Source of the DNA: Paenibacillus glycanilyticus
Lineage (GTDB): Bacteria > Bacillota > Bacilli > Paenibacillales > Paenibacillaceae
Assembly (NCBI RefSeq): GCF_023715145.1
Contig: NZ_JAMBNP010000001.1
Location: 310,001 to 374,000 of the forward strand
Direction of reading: 5' to 3'
Length of the DNA: 64,000 nt
Shown: positions 29,494-39,500 of the stretch, one piece after another
Layout of the letters: the number at the start of each line of letters is the position of its first letter
Position numbering within the stretch: position 1 is the first letter of the stretch
Translations under genes and position numbers: made by a program
The notes under the pieces: model-generated
What the model was told of the DNA's origin: nothing
Database searches by the model: none
What the model saw: the letters and a program-made list of their open reading frames with translations, nothing else

Positions 29494-30504
29494 TTACCTT
29501 GTGCTTTCCCTTAAGACCAGCTTTGTATCAATAATCTCATTGAATTTCTGAGCAGACTCGGGATGATTGATTTTGTGCAAAACAATATCAACCGCCCGTT
29601 TGGACATTTTGCCTTTGGAGTTGCTGACCGAAGACAGCTGGAATGGAATGAAAATCCGCGACTGAATGTTATCGAAGCCGATTACCGAATAATCTTCGGG
29701 CACCCGGTAGCTGTACTTGCTTAATACATATGCCGCTTCCCAGGCGATAACATCATTAAAAGCAAAGATGGCCGTAAATTCCAACTGCTGTTCAATAAGC
29801 TGCTTAACGACCGACCTCGTATCCCCAGCAGTAGCACCGACCTCAATGATCAGCCCCTCCTGTACCGGCAAGCCCGCTTCCTCATGCGCTCTCTTGTAGC
29901 CTTCGAGACGTTCCTGCGCACTGGAGATCCGGATTGGACCGTTTAAGAACAGCACTCTCTTGTGACCGTTGTCGATCAGATGCTTGGTCGCCAGATATCC
30001 GCCCTTCTCATCATCGCAGATGACGTAATCGAATTCCGGCTCATCCTTGAACCTTCTGCCGATCAACACGAACGGAACTCCGTTCTTCTGCAGAAACCGG
30101 ATATTATCGGCTCCCCGCTGGGAAGGACAAATAATGATGGCATCCACATTTTTCCCGATTGCCGTGTAGATCGCCCGTTCTTCCATTTCGTAATCGTCTT
30201 CCGTATTAATGACGAAGATCGTGTAATGATGCTTGCGCGCCGACTTCTCAATTTCCTTGACCATAATACCGAAGTGGGGATTGGCTACGTCGCTTACGAT
30301 AACCGCGATGGTCCGGGTTAGACCCGACCGCAGCGAACCGGCAAGCGCATTGCCGACGTACCCCATTTCCTTGGCTAATTCCTTGATCATCTGGCGTGTA
30401 GAAGCTGCAATATCCTCTTTATCCTTCAGTGCTCTCGAGATGGTATTCACCGAAAGCCCGGCTTTGACGGCCAGATCCTTCAGCGTAACTTTCCTGCCTT
30501 CCAT
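29494..30504 (-). CDS. LacI-family repressor of the arabinofuranoside locus
   Basis: The 336-residue protein has an N-terminal LacI helix-turn-helix (VTLKDLAVKAGLSVNTISRA, then KEMGYVGNALAGSLRSG) and a periplasmic-binding-protein-like sensor domain (TIAVIVSDVANPHFG to the C-terminus). It lies between the ABC importer genes and the dehydrogenase/GH127 genes on the same strand. Two copies of a 23-bp near-palindrome, one ahead of each block, are the likely binding sites. The ribosome site is GGGGGAG. The inducer is probably the imported sugar or its breakdown product. Confidence 0.93.
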   Translation of the reverse strand: MEGRKVTLKDLAVKAGLSVNTISRALKDKEDIAASTRQMIKELAKEMGYVGNALAGSLRSGLTRTIAVIVSDVANPHFGIMVKEIEKSARKHHYTIFVINTEDDYEMEERAIYTAIGKNVDAIIICPSQRGADNIRFLQKNGVPFVLIGRRFKDEPEFDYVICDDEKGGYLATKHLIDNGHKRVLFLNGPIRISSAQERLEGYKRAHEEAGLPVQEGLIIEVGATAGDTRSVVKQLIEQQLEFTAIFAFNDVIAWEAAYVLSKYSYRVPEDYSVIGFDNIQSRIFIPFQLSSVSNSKGKMSKRAVDIVLHKINHPESAQKFNEIIDTKLVLRESTR

Positions 30505-30558
30505 GCTTTCTCCCCCAGCAGCCGAGTGTCTTTGCTAGACTCTCTCTTTTTGTTAAAT

Positions 30559-30587
30559 AGATTAGCATTAGAAATTTTTGGAGTCAA
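30559..30587 (-). promoter_or_regulatory. Promoter of the LacI gene
   Basis: On the minus strand TTGACT and TAATCT are separated by 17 bases, about 55 bases before the ATG. The spacing and -35 box fit sigma-A; the -10 box is moderate. Confidence 0.5.
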
Positions 30588-30608
30588 TTATCCAGAGGAG
30601 ATCAGCTG

Positions 30609-31442
30609 TTAACCTTTCAGACCGGTCATGACGATACCTTCTACGAAATATTTCTGCCCGAGGAAAAAGACGAGCATTGCCGGCAGCAGGACAACCGTTG
30701 TAGCCGCCATCATTAAATGCCATTGCGCATTGTACATGCCCTTGAAGGTTTGCAGTCCAAGCGCAAGGGTGTACAGCTTCTCATCGCTCAAATAAATGAG
30801 CGGACCCATAAAATCGTTCCATCCGTTCAGGAAGGAGAACAACCCGACAACAACCAGCGCGGGTACCAGCAGCGGAAGCATAATGCGGCTGTAAATCCTG
30901 AAGTACCCCGCACCGTCTACCAATGCCGCTTCATCCAGCTCCTTTGGTATGGTCATAAAAAACTGCCGCAAGAGGAAGACGTTAAACGCTCCTCCGCCAA
31001 ACCACGCCGGAAGCGTGAGCGGAATATAGGTATTGGTCGCGCCAAGCTTTGCCCAACCGACATATTGAGGGATCAGGGTTACGGCTCCAGGAAGCATCAT
31101 GCTGGTCAGGATGACCATAAATACGATATTGCGTCCCGGCCACCGCAGTCTGGCAAACGAGTAAGCACAGATCGAGCTCGACAATACAACCCCGGAAACC
31201 TCCAGTACAACGATGATCAGCGTGTTCAGGAAATACCGGTTGAACGGCAGAATCGTAAGCGCCTCGCGGTAATTGCTGATCAGCCAATCCTGGGGAATCC
31301 AGATCGGCGGAATGACGAAGATATCCGATTGGTCCATGACGGAGCTGCGAAGCAGCCAGTAAAACGGAAACAGGCATAGACAGGTTCCGGCCGCGAGCAG
31401 CAAATAGATGAACGTTTTGGAGAGCAGTCTGCTTGTGATCAT
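30609..31442 (-). CDS. Carbohydrate ABC transporter permease, MalG type
   Basis: Using the ATG at 31442, which follows GAGGGG and overlaps the preceding permease stop as ATGA, the protein has 277 residues. It shows about six hydrophobic helices and the EAA loop (ELDEAALVDGAGYFRIYSRI), which contacts the ATPase. It pairs with the MalF-type permease and the lipoprotein upstream. No ATPase gene is present, so a shared MsmX-type ATPase elsewhere would energise it. Confidence 0.94.
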   Translation of the reverse strand: MITSRLLSKTFIYLLLAAGTCLCLFPFYWLLRSSVMDQSDIFVIPPIWIPQDWLISNYREALTILPFNRYFLNTLIIVVLEVSGVVLSSSICAYSFARLRWPGRNIVFMVILTSMMLPGAVTLIPQYVGWAKLGATNTYIPLTLPAWFGGGAFNVFLLRQFFMTIPKELDEAALVDGAGYFRIYSRIMLPLLVPALVVVGLFSFLNGWNDFMGPLIYLSDEKLYTLALGLQTFKGMYNAQWHLMMAATTVVLLPAMLVFFLGQKYFVEGIVMTGLKG

Positions 31443-32344
31443 CTTTTCCCCTCGCTTTCGCTGTACACCCATAAGGCGGACGTCTTGAATACCATTAACG
31501 TCAGTACCAATATGATCAGGAACATGACCCAAGCAATGGCCGAAGCGCTGCCCATGCTGGAGAACTCGAACGCTTCGCGGTACAAATAGTAAGAATAGAA
31601 CAACGTCGCGTTATTCGGTCCTCCCTGCGTCATAATGTAAGCCTGCCCGAACACCTGAAAGCTTCCAATGAACCCCATTACGAGATTGAAAAAGATGGTG
31701 GGCGTCATAAGCGGTATCGTAATGAAGAACAGCTTATGAAACCAGGTGCCGCCATCCACTTCGACCGATTCGTACAGATGCCTCGGGATCCCCTGAAGAC
31801 CGGCCAGGAAGATGACCATCGTCCCGCCAATCGTCCACAAGCTCATCAAGACCAGCGAAGGGACCGCCAGATTTTCGGAATAAATCCACTGCAGACCCGA
31901 GATGCCGAACACCTTAAGCAGCTGATTGAGAAGACCAAGATCCGGGTCGAACAGCCACAGCCAAATCATCGATGAAGCCACTGCAGGCACAATGGTCGGC
32001 ATATAAAAGATGGTTCGGAAGAACGTTTTGCCCCGAATGGGATGGTTCAGCAGCAAGGCTACCATAAAGGCCAGCAAAATCTGCAAAGGTACGCTTAGGA
32101 TGACATAATAGGCGGTTACCCCAAGCGACTTATAGAATAACGGGTCCGTTCCGTCGAATAAGTTCGCGTAGTTCTGAAAGCCAATAAATTTCAAGGGAGT
32201 AATGACGTTGTATTCCGACAAGCTGAAGGTAAAGCTGGCGATCATCGGCCCCAGGACAAAGATGATAAAACCGGCAATGACCGGTGATGCAAACAAAATG
32301 CCAGCCCGGGCTTCTTTATTCCATAGCTTCCTCCCGGTGATCAT
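31439..32344 (-). CDS. Carbohydrate ABC transporter permease, MalF type
   Basis: The 301-residue membrane protein has the typical start (AGILFASPVIAGFIIFVLGP), about six transmembrane helices and an EAA loop (LYESVEVDGGTWFHKLFFIT). Both ends overlap their neighbours by four bases, indicating coupled translation of the binding protein, MalF and MalG type subunits. Confidence 0.94.
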   Translation of the reverse strand: MITGRKLWNKEARAGILFASPVIAGFIIFVLGPMIASFTFSLSEYNVITPLKFIGFQNYANLFDGTDPLFYKSLGVTAYYVILSVPLQILLAFMVALLLNHPIRGKTFFRTIFYMPTIVPAVASSMIWLWLFDPDLGLLNQLLKVFGISGLQWIYSENLAVPSLVLMSLWTIGGTMVIFLAGLQGIPRHLYESVEVDGGTWFHKLFFITIPLMTPTIFFNLVMGFIGSFQVFGQAYIMTQGGPNNATLFYSYYLYREAFEFSSMGSASAIAWVMFLIILVLTLMVFKTSALWVYSESEGKR

Positions 32345-33774
32345 CTCTCCGTATAAACCCCTTTCAGCTCTTTTTCCACTTGGGTCTTAATCTTGCTTAA
32401 CGCTTCCTGAGCCGTTGTCTTGCCAAGCCAAACCTGCTCAAGCGCCGGGTCGATAATGCTGTTGACCTTGGACAGGTTCTTCACGTAATACGAGGTATTC
32501 GGGAAGCCGTTCTCAAAGGCATTTCGCATGATGGCATCCTGATAGCCATCCGGATGCGCCGGGTTGCCGGCCGCCCATTTCGCAACCAGCTCCTCGTTCT
32601 CGTACCATTTCTTGAGGACAGGCATCCACAGCCCGCTTGTTTGAAGCTCCAGCGTATTTTCCGGATTCATCATCCACTTGTACAGCATCCATGCTTCCTC
32701 GGGGTGCTTCGTATCCTTGAAGATAACGATAGGCTCGCCAAGCGTCATAGTGGCTTTGTTCTTCATGACAGGGGCAACGCCAATGCCGAAATTAAGCTTC
32801 TTTGCTGCGCCCAGGTCAACCAGGCTCCATTGTCCGTCCAGCGTCATGGCTACCTTGCGGGAAGAAAGCGCGTTGGCACCGGAAGGAATGTTCTTCGATT
32901 GCGTCGGCGACGGAGCAACATGGTATTTGTTAATCAGATCGGCCCAGCGCTGAATCGCTTCAGCCGCTTCAGGATCGGACAGCTTGAACTCCGTTCCGGT
33001 CTCGTTCACGAATTGCCCGCCGTTTGACACAACTCCATTCATGTAAGCCCATAAAGGCATCGTTATGCCAAATTGCTTAATGGCTTTGGGATCGAATTCC
33101 GTATCAAGCGCATTCCGCCCCTTCTGGTCCAGCGTCAGCTTTTGCGCCGTTTCCACGAATTGATCCCACGTATACGCCTCGTCGGCTTTTGTTGGAGGAA
33201 GCGGCACCCCGGCTTCCGTGAAAGCGTCCTTATTGTAGAACAAGGCGAAAGCCTCCAGCGCCCCGTTGACACCCGCAAGCTTCCCTTCTTCCCAGTAATA
33301 CAAGGTGTTCGGAAGAATATCGTTAATGCTGACATCCGGATCGTTAGCCAGGAAATCCATGATGTTGTAAATCCGGCCCTGCGATGCCCATTCCAGCGCT
33401 ACGTCGCCGTTCAAAAGCCCGATGTCGGGCATCTGATTCGATGATGCCATCGTAGTCAGCTTGGTCGTGTAAGAATCCGGAATATGAAGCGTATTCACTT
33501 TGATCCAAGGGTATTTCTCGGTAAAAGATTTAATCGCCGCTTCCTGTACCTTCTTCTCGTTCGGGCTGCCCCAGAACGTATACTTCAAGGTTACCGGATC
33601 ATGCTTCTCCGGCTCGGCCTGACCAACGTTGCTCGCCGTATTGCCGGTGCCGGATGATTCCTTCACTTCTGCATTCCCGTTGCTTCCGTTATTCCCGCTA
33701 TTGCCGCTGCAGCCTGCCATAAATACTGAAAGCGCTAACATGGTTGCGGATGCTAAACCAATTGTCTTCTTCAT
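32341..33774 (-). CDS. Sugar-binding lipoprotein of an ABC importer
   Basis: The 477-residue protein has a lipoprotein signal peptide with lipobox MAGC (C22), a Ser/Gly/Asn-rich tether, and a family-1 solute-binding fold (LKYTFWGSPNEKKVQEAAIK and TFTEAGVPLPPT-like segments). It would sit on the outer membrane face and deliver oligosaccharides, probably arabinofuranosides given the GH127 gene downstream. The ribosome site is GGGAGG. Its promoter carries an operator candidate, and a perfect cre site lies inside codons 12-16. The gene expected for the ATPase is missing, as is usual for this family in Firmicutes. Confidence 0.93.
   Translation of the reverse strand: MKKTIGLASATMLALSVFMAGCSGNSGNNGSNGNAEVKESSGTGNTASNVGQAEPEKHDPVTLKYTFWGSPNEKKVQEAAIKSFTEKYPWIKVNTLHIPDSYTTKLTTMASSNQMPDIGLLNGDVALEWASQGRIYNIMDFLANDPDVSINDILPNTLYYWEEGKLAGVNGALEAFALFYNKDAFTEAGVPLPPTKADEAYTWDQFVETAQKLTLDQKGRNALDTEFDPKAIKQFGITMPLWAYMNGVVSNGGQFVNETGTEFKLSDPEAAEAIQRWADLINKYHVAPSPTQSKNIPSGANALSSRKVAMTLDGQWSLVDLGAAKKLNFGIGVAPVMKNKATMTLGEPIVIFKDTKHPEEAWMLYKWMMNPENTLELQTSGLWMPVLKKWYENEELVAKWAAGNPAHPDGYQDAIMRNAFENGFPNTSYYVKNLSKVNSIIDPALEQVWLGKTTAQEALSKIKTQVEKELKGVYTER
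33727..33740. promoter_or_regulatory. cre site inside the binding-protein gene
   Basis: TGAAAGCGCTAACA matches the CcpA consensus TGNAARCGNWWWCA at every position. It lies within the signal-peptide codons, about 180 bases downstream of the promoter, where CcpA could act as a roadblock. Confidence 0.6.
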
Positions 33775-33885
33775 AGACTTACCTCCCTCAATTTTGGTTA
33801 AAAATCCCCACTCTTTTTCTTTTCAACCAAAGCTGCAAGTCATGATGAATGAATTCAGTGACTGGACCGATTACCACCTCCATTT

Positions 33886-33908
33886 ACGTTAACATTATCG
33901 TTAATGTA
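33886..33908. promoter_or_regulatory. LacI-type operator candidate, copy 2
   Basis: ACGTTAACATTATCGTTAATGTA has the exact inverted arms ACATTA and TAATGT around TCGT. It begins ten bases after the -10 box of the importer promoter, so a bound repressor would cover the start of transcription. It differs from the 29438 site by two bases. Confidence 0.75.
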
Positions 33909-33917
33909 GCTAGGGAC

Positions 33918-33947
33918 ATTATAAAATCCTTCTCCGCAAAAGGTCAA
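33918..33947 (-). promoter_or_regulatory. Sigma-A promoter of the ABC importer operon
   Basis: On the minus strand TTGACC and TATAAT are 18 bases apart, followed directly by the operator candidate. The untranslated leader to the binding-protein ATG is about 135 bases and contains no gene. Confidence 0.7.
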
Positions 33948-34012
33948 TTATAGAATGAAGACATCGTAAGATGAATGCAACTCACTTCGATGTCGCCATT
34001 TTATAGGAATAA

Positions 34013-34052
34013 CTGCAAATAAAAACCGGTCCCAATCAACGATTGGAACCGG
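34013..34052 (-). terminator. Terminator of the aminotransferase/BenE pair
   Basis: A 12-bp stem with one mismatch (CCGGTCCCAATC and GATTGGAACCGG) and an AAC loop is followed on the minus strand by TTTTTATTTG. It lies 28 bases after the aminotransferase stop. Confidence 0.75.
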
Positions 34053-34079
34053 CACCAAATATCTCTTTAAACCGACATT

Positions 34080-35240
34080 TTATTTCATTGCCGCTATAGC
34101 CTGTTCAAATCTGCCCAGGCCGTCTGCCAATACGGCTCGGGTACAACCAATGTTGAAGCGAATAAAGCCTTCTCCCGCATTCCCGTAAATGATACCCTCG
34201 TTCACGCGCACACCCGCTTCCTCTAACAGCCTGCGGCTCAGCTCCTCCGAGCCGGTACCCGCGCTTCTGCAATCGACCCACATCAGGTAGGTCGAATCAG
34301 GCACTATGACCTTCAGGCCGGGGAATCTCTCCCGCAGGAAGGAAACGAAATAATCCCTGTTCTCCTTCAGATAAACCAGTAGCTGATCCAGCCACTCTTC
34401 ACCTTCGTTATAGGCCGCAATCAGCGCTTCAACGCCGAATACATTCGGGTCCGGCACCCCGTTTGCAAGCAAGGCTTGTTTGATTTTTTTCTTATAAGCC
34501 TCATTTGCGGTAATCATGTTTGCCATTTTCAGTCCGGCCAGATTAAAGGTTTTGCTAGGGGATGTACAGGTAATCGAATTCGTCGAATCGATGGACGCAA
34601 ACGGAACGTAGGGAGGCCCGTCGAAGACCAGATCTCTATGAATTTCATCGGCAACAACGATAACCTCATGCTTCAGGCAGATTTCGCTTAACCGCTCAAG
34701 CTCCTCCTTCTTCCACACCTTTCCGACAGGATTGTGAGGGTTGCATAAAATAAACAGCTTGACGCGTTTATCGGATGCTTTCGCCTCAAAATCATCAAAA
34801 TCGATTTCATACGACAAGCCGTCGTTAATCAGTTCATTCTCCATAATTTTTCGGCCGTTATTAGTAATGGTTGAATAAAAGCTGTTATATACAGGAGATT
34901 GGATGAGGACATGGTCTCCCGGCTCTGTAAAAGCTTGAAGGATAGCAGCCAATGCCGCTATGACGCCGGGACTAAAGACAATCCACTCTTTCTCAATCCG
35001 ACAATGATGCCTCTTCTGCCACCAATTCGACTCCGCGTCATAGTAAGCATCGGGAAGATGGGCATAACCAAATACGCCATGCCGCAGTCTCTTTTCCAGT
35101 GCACGGATGATTGGATCGGCTGCCTTGAAATCCATATCCGCCACCCACATCGGGATAACGTCTTCGATATGCGGGGTTGTATCCCATTTAAAGCTGTTTG
35201 AGTTCTTTCGGTCTACCACTTCATCAAAATCATGCTTCAT
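34080..35240 (-). CDS. MalY/PatB-type cystathionine beta-lyase/aminotransferase
   Basis: The ATG at 35240 follows AAGGTGG by eight bases and gives 386 residues. The fold-type I PLP signature is SPSKTFNLAGLK, with the Schiff-base lysine at about residue 230; PMWVADMDF near the N-terminus is typical of the MalY/PatB subgroup. Such enzymes cleave C-S bonds of cystathionine, or moonlight as regulators (MalY). The start overlaps by 11 bases the stop of the BenE-type transporter gene, so the two are probably coupled; the metabolic connection is unclear. Confidence 0.9.
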   Translation of the reverse strand: MKHDFDEVVDRKNSNSFKWDTTPHIEDVIPMWVADMDFKAADPIIRALEKRLRHGVFGYAHLPDAYYDAESNWWQKRHHCRIEKEWIVFSPGVIAALAAILQAFTEPGDHVLIQSPVYNSFYSTITNNGRKIMENELINDGLSYEIDFDDFEAKASDKRVKLFILCNPHNPVGKVWKKEELERLSEICLKHEVIVVADEIHRDLVFDGPPYVPFASIDSTNSITCTSPSKTFNLAGLKMANMITANEAYKKKIKQALLANGVPDPNVFGVEALIAAYNEGEEWLDQLLVYLKENRDYFVSFLRERFPGLKVIVPDSTYLMWVDCRSAGTGSEELSRRLLEEAGVRVNEGIIYGNAGEGFIRFNIGCTRAVLADGLGRFEQAIAAMK

Positions 35241-36402
35241 CCTGTAAGCCACCTTTTCTGTTCACAAACTTCTGCCTCAAGTATACTAACGCAACGCCCG
35301 CCAATAAAGCCCATAACGGAGCAGATAGACCAAATAGATTGATATGCAAGGCCGCTATCAAAAAAGTACTGATGGTCGGGATGATCAACTTCCGTTCCCG
35401 GACTACGGATTTGACGGAATGGATAAACAAGCCAAGCAGCGGAATACCGGTCATCATCGATAGGAACGGTGCGGGCATAATCTGAAGCCAGCCAATCATT
35501 TTCCAGGCAAACAGACCAAAGAGAATGACCAGGACATTGGAGGTTAATGCCGCGCCAATACGCCGCCAGTGGCTTCCCGCTTCCGGACTGCTGCATAGCG
35601 CCGTCATCATCCCGCCAACGTTAGCCGCGTGTCCCCCGAGCATCCCGGCTGCCATCGCCGCCACTCCCGAGGCTGCCATTGCCTTGTTTACCGGGGGATC
35701 GTAATGATGGCCCTTCAGCGATGCAAGCGCAACGGCCAGATCATTGCTCATGATTAATAAAGCCAATGGAATCGCAATGGAGAACAATCCGAATACCGTA
35801 AATTCCGGCATGATCAACGTCGGGAGCTGGAAAGGCATGGCCGCAACTTCCCGCCATGGCAGTCTATTCTGCAGGAGCAGACCAACAACCCCCAACATCA
35901 GAGACCATATAACCGGCGGCAGGAACTTAACGAACCTCGGAATCATCCAATATCCAACTGCAGCCATCATTCCGCATAACGGAAGCTGGATAGCGGAAGG
36001 GATCATCCCCCATATAGAAGAAAACAATAATCCCGCCAGCAAAGCGTCAATGATTGGTTTGGGAACAAAACGGAGTGCCCGTCCAAATAGGCCGGTACTG
36101 CCTACTACAATCATTAACAAACCCGACAATATAAATCCCCCAGTCAGAACGGGCAGCGGATAATTTGCAGCAACGGATCCGACAAAAGCGATACCCGTAA
36201 TCGAGTGCGCGCCTGCAAAAGGGATTTTATATTTCAATGTTAGAAACGCATTTAACAGACCGCCCATGACATAGACGGCGAAGAACCACGACAGGAGCTC
36301 ACGGTCAGGCAATCCCGCCATCTCAGCTGCCTTGACGAGCAGTAAGGCTCCTCCGGTACAAGCAAGCAATGCAGACATGATTCCTGTTGTAATAAACTTC
36401 AA
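35230..36402 (-). CDS. BenE-family benzoate/H+ symporter-like membrane protein
   Basis: The protein is about 390 residues with some 11-12 hydrophobic segments and BenE-like motifs (GGLLNAFLTLKYKIPFAGAH, GGHAANVGGMMTALCSSPEA). Family members were described as proton-driven benzoate importers. No aromatic degradation gene is nearby, so the substrate is uncertain. GGAGGG touches an ATG at 36408; the TTG at 36402, seven bases away, is the better start. The gene precedes and overlaps the MalY-type gene. Confidence 0.85.
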   Translation of the reverse strand: MKFITTGIMSALLACTGGALLLVKAAEMAGLPDRELLSWFFAVYVMGGLLNAFLTLKYKIPFAGAHSITGIAFVGSVAANYPLPVLTGGFILSGLLMIVVGSTGLFGRALRFVPKPIIDALLAGLLFSSIWGMIPSAIQLPLCGMMAAVGYWMIPRFVKFLPPVIWSLMLGVVGLLLQNRLPWREVAAMPFQLPTLIMPEFTVFGLFSIAIPLALLIMSNDLAVALASLKGHHYDPPVNKAMAASGVAAMAAGMLGGHAANVGGMMTALCSSPEAGSHWRRIGAALTSNVLVILFGLFAWKMIGWLQIMPAPFLSMMTGIPLLGLFIHSVKSVVRERKLIIPTISTFLIAALHINLFGLSAPLWALLAGVALVYLRQKFVNRKGGLQDEA

Positions 36403-36511
36403 CGCCATCCCTCCATTTGCCCATCATAGAATGGAAAAGGGTAAATGTAACCAGCCAATTCGGAAGGACTTCTACCATCCACCTCTTTTTTTAAATAGCT
36501 GGGCACCAAAA

Positions 36512-36546
36512 AAGGAAGCATCACTATGGCAGTGATGCTTCCTTTC
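36512..36546. terminator. Strong terminator of the large SLH/beta-helix gene
   Basis: A perfect 15-bp stem AAAGGAAGCATCACT and its complement, with a five-base loop, followed on the minus strand by TTTTTTGG. Confidence 0.85.
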
Positions 36547-36555
36547 GCATGGATC

Positions 36556-39500
36556 TTACTTCGTAACGCGGACGGTCAGCTTGTCGCTTGACGTGACTCC
36601 TCCGGCATTGATTAATTCAATTCTGTACTCGTAATCGCCAACAGCTTTGCCTGAAATCTGGATTGCCGCGCTTTGCGCGCTTGGCGTCGCGGCAGTTAGC
36701 GGCTTGGCGGCAACTAACTCTCCATTCTCATAGAGCCGATATTCCGTAGCATTGGTGCCCCACCACATATTCATGGTCACCTTATAATTGCCATCGCCAT
36801 CCCAATTATCGTGGGAAAGCACCGGCTTGCCAGGCGCCGCATCGGTTACCGTTACGACAAGCGGCTGACTTGCGGTTGTTCCGAGGGAGTTAATCAACTC
36901 CGCCGTATACGTGTAGGTTCCGTTGACCTTGCCGCTGACCTTGAATTTGGCGACTTGCGCGGACGGCGAAGCCTCGGGCAACGTTTGGGTTGAGATCAGA
37001 ACGCCATTCTCATACAGCTTGAAGACGTCGCCGTTATTTCCCCACCACATATTCATGGTGATCGTATAGCTGCCCTCCTTTAATCCGCTGTACCCGCTGT
37101 CGCTGGACAGAACCGGCGATCCGGGAACGCCCGTATACTTCGGCTTTGCAACCTTGATGGTGACTTCACCCGTTTTTACCGTTCCGTTCAAATTGACGGA
37201 GGCTTGAATGACCGCCGTGCCATCCGCTACGGCTGTTATTACGCCTCTGGCGTCAACGGTTGCAACGGAGGCTTGATTCGTTTTGTAAGTAACAGTGGCC
37301 CCGATAAGAGGCGTAGCCGCGTCGCTGCTCAATTTGCCTTTTAATTGCGTAGTAGCCGTATCCCCCGGGCGCAGCGAGGTTTTATTCGCCGTCATTGTCA
37401 ATTCGCTAAGCTGATTGTACGGGGACGGATTGAGAATGGTAACCCCTGTATCCGCTCCAACGATATCGCTTGCCGGCTGCTGAATATTCACCGGCAATGT
37501 CGAATAAGCCCCCATGCGGTCAATAACATTATCGGTAAACGTCACATGATCGGAGTTCCGAATAAAAATAACGGAGGTTGGATCAATGCCTTTATCCGCG
37601 CCGTTGTTGCCCGGATCCTCGAGATGCGTGTTCAGGAATTTGTTGCCCGTTACGGTTGCGTTCGTCACGCCGCTCAGATTCAGGTTTAATCCGTTAACGG
37701 AGTCAAACGTATTGTTCTCGATAAGGATGTTATCAAATGCTTTCATGCTGGTAATGTTTCCGGCCGCGAAACCAATCGCACCGGCTTGATCAGACCATGG
37801 CATAAAGTGGTGGTACCCGGTGCCGATAATTTTGTTATTGCGGATAATCAGATTGTTGGCTGCTCCCGCATGCGAATCGGTTACGTCCTCCGGAGATACC
37901 ATGATGGCTTTGTCTCCGCCGCGGAACGTATTATTCTCGATGAGGCCGTCGCCAGCTTTGAGCAGCATGCCGCGTCCAGGGCTGTACACATCGTTGTTCC
38001 GGAAGATAAAGCCATTCCCCATCCGGTCAGGCGTAAAGATGAAATCCTCTTGCTCAAACGGAGACGGACGATCCAGCTTCACTTTATAATACGTCTCCTC
38101 CGTGAATCTCCAAGGCGTCCAATCCGCGGCCGTGTTGATTTTCTGCAATAAGGCAGGATCAATGCCGGCATCTGCCTTTAGCACCTTCTCCACGGCGGTT
38201 ACGATGGCTTCGGGAGAGGAATTGAACTGCTTCAGCCTGTCACCAGCCTTGAGGCCTTGGCTTCCGTCGCGAAGAACGATCGTAATTTCATTGCCTTGCA
38301 CCTTGACTACGCCAATATCGCCCGATTGAATGCTGAAGGAATCATCCCCCGCGTTCTGAATGACGGAGTTTTCGACGATTGGCCCTTTTTTGCCTGTTTT
38401 AAATTGAATCCCGTCCCAGACAGCTGTCAGCAACGGTTTCTCTGTTGCCCCTGTTGGAGCAGGGCCTGGGATAAGCTTGAAGCCGTCAAGTACCGTTCCG
38501 CCTTCACTGCCTGCTTCCAGATAGCCAAAACCTGGCGCCGTATTAAGCGTAACATCCTTAAATACGATACCGCTGCTGCCCCCAACCGTAATGGCGTGCG
38601 GAATGCCGTTCCCTTCCGGTCCGCCTGCCATGGACACCGGGTCGCCGACATCTACGTGGCTGCCAACGCCTGCAAGCGAAATGCGCATTGTGCCGTCAGC
38701 GTTCCAAGTGGCAACCGTTCCCCATAAATGATTAATGCGATGCTTCTGGAAACGGGTCTCCGGATCATACACGGTAAGCCTAGAGAAGAGCTTGCGCGGA
38801 TACCCCGCATCCAGCTCGATATCCACATAGGACAGGTCGGATGCAACGGCTTTGACATGGCCTTGCGTAAAAGGCAGCGGATCATAGTTGATCGTCATTC
38901 CTTGAATTTTTACATTGGAGCTGTTTGAAATCTCCATCGCTCTAGTTAAGGTCGTCCCGATTACGGTTACGCCATCGGCAACAATCTCCAAGTCGTGAGC
39001 GCCCGCTATCGGAAGCAGCACGCTGCCTTCCTTAAGACCGATTCGATACGTATTTGGCGGAATAACCAGCTTGCTTTTATTCTCGGCGATGGCTTGCTTG
39101 ACCATTTCCTGAATATCCATCGAAAGCAATAATCTTTGAATCATTTCAATAGCCTGGAATCTCGTAAAAGCAGCCTGCGGTTCAAATTGAGCCGGGTACG
39201 GTTCTTTAGGAAGCACAATTCCCAATTGGCTGTCTGCCTGAACATATTTCAGTGCCCAATCGCTGATCGCATCCTTATCCTCCAAAGCGCTGATATCTCC
39301 AAGCACGGCGTCTTGCACCATCGCGTGGTTATATCCATTGATAAGAATGGATGCCGCTTCCTCTCTCGTTAACGGAGCCTGCGGATGAATGCTGCCGTTA
39401 TCCAGCAGATTGGTGTCAATAATGTCGTTATCGTAGGCGCCCTGCAGCAAATCCGCGGAAGCGTTGCCAGCCGTTACATCATTGAATACACCCTGATATG

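Noticed and set aside
30717-31379. 220-residue plus-strand frame inside the ABC permease gene
   Set aside because: The opposite strand encodes a typical permease with EAA loop; the plus frame is a highly charged shadow without known motifs.
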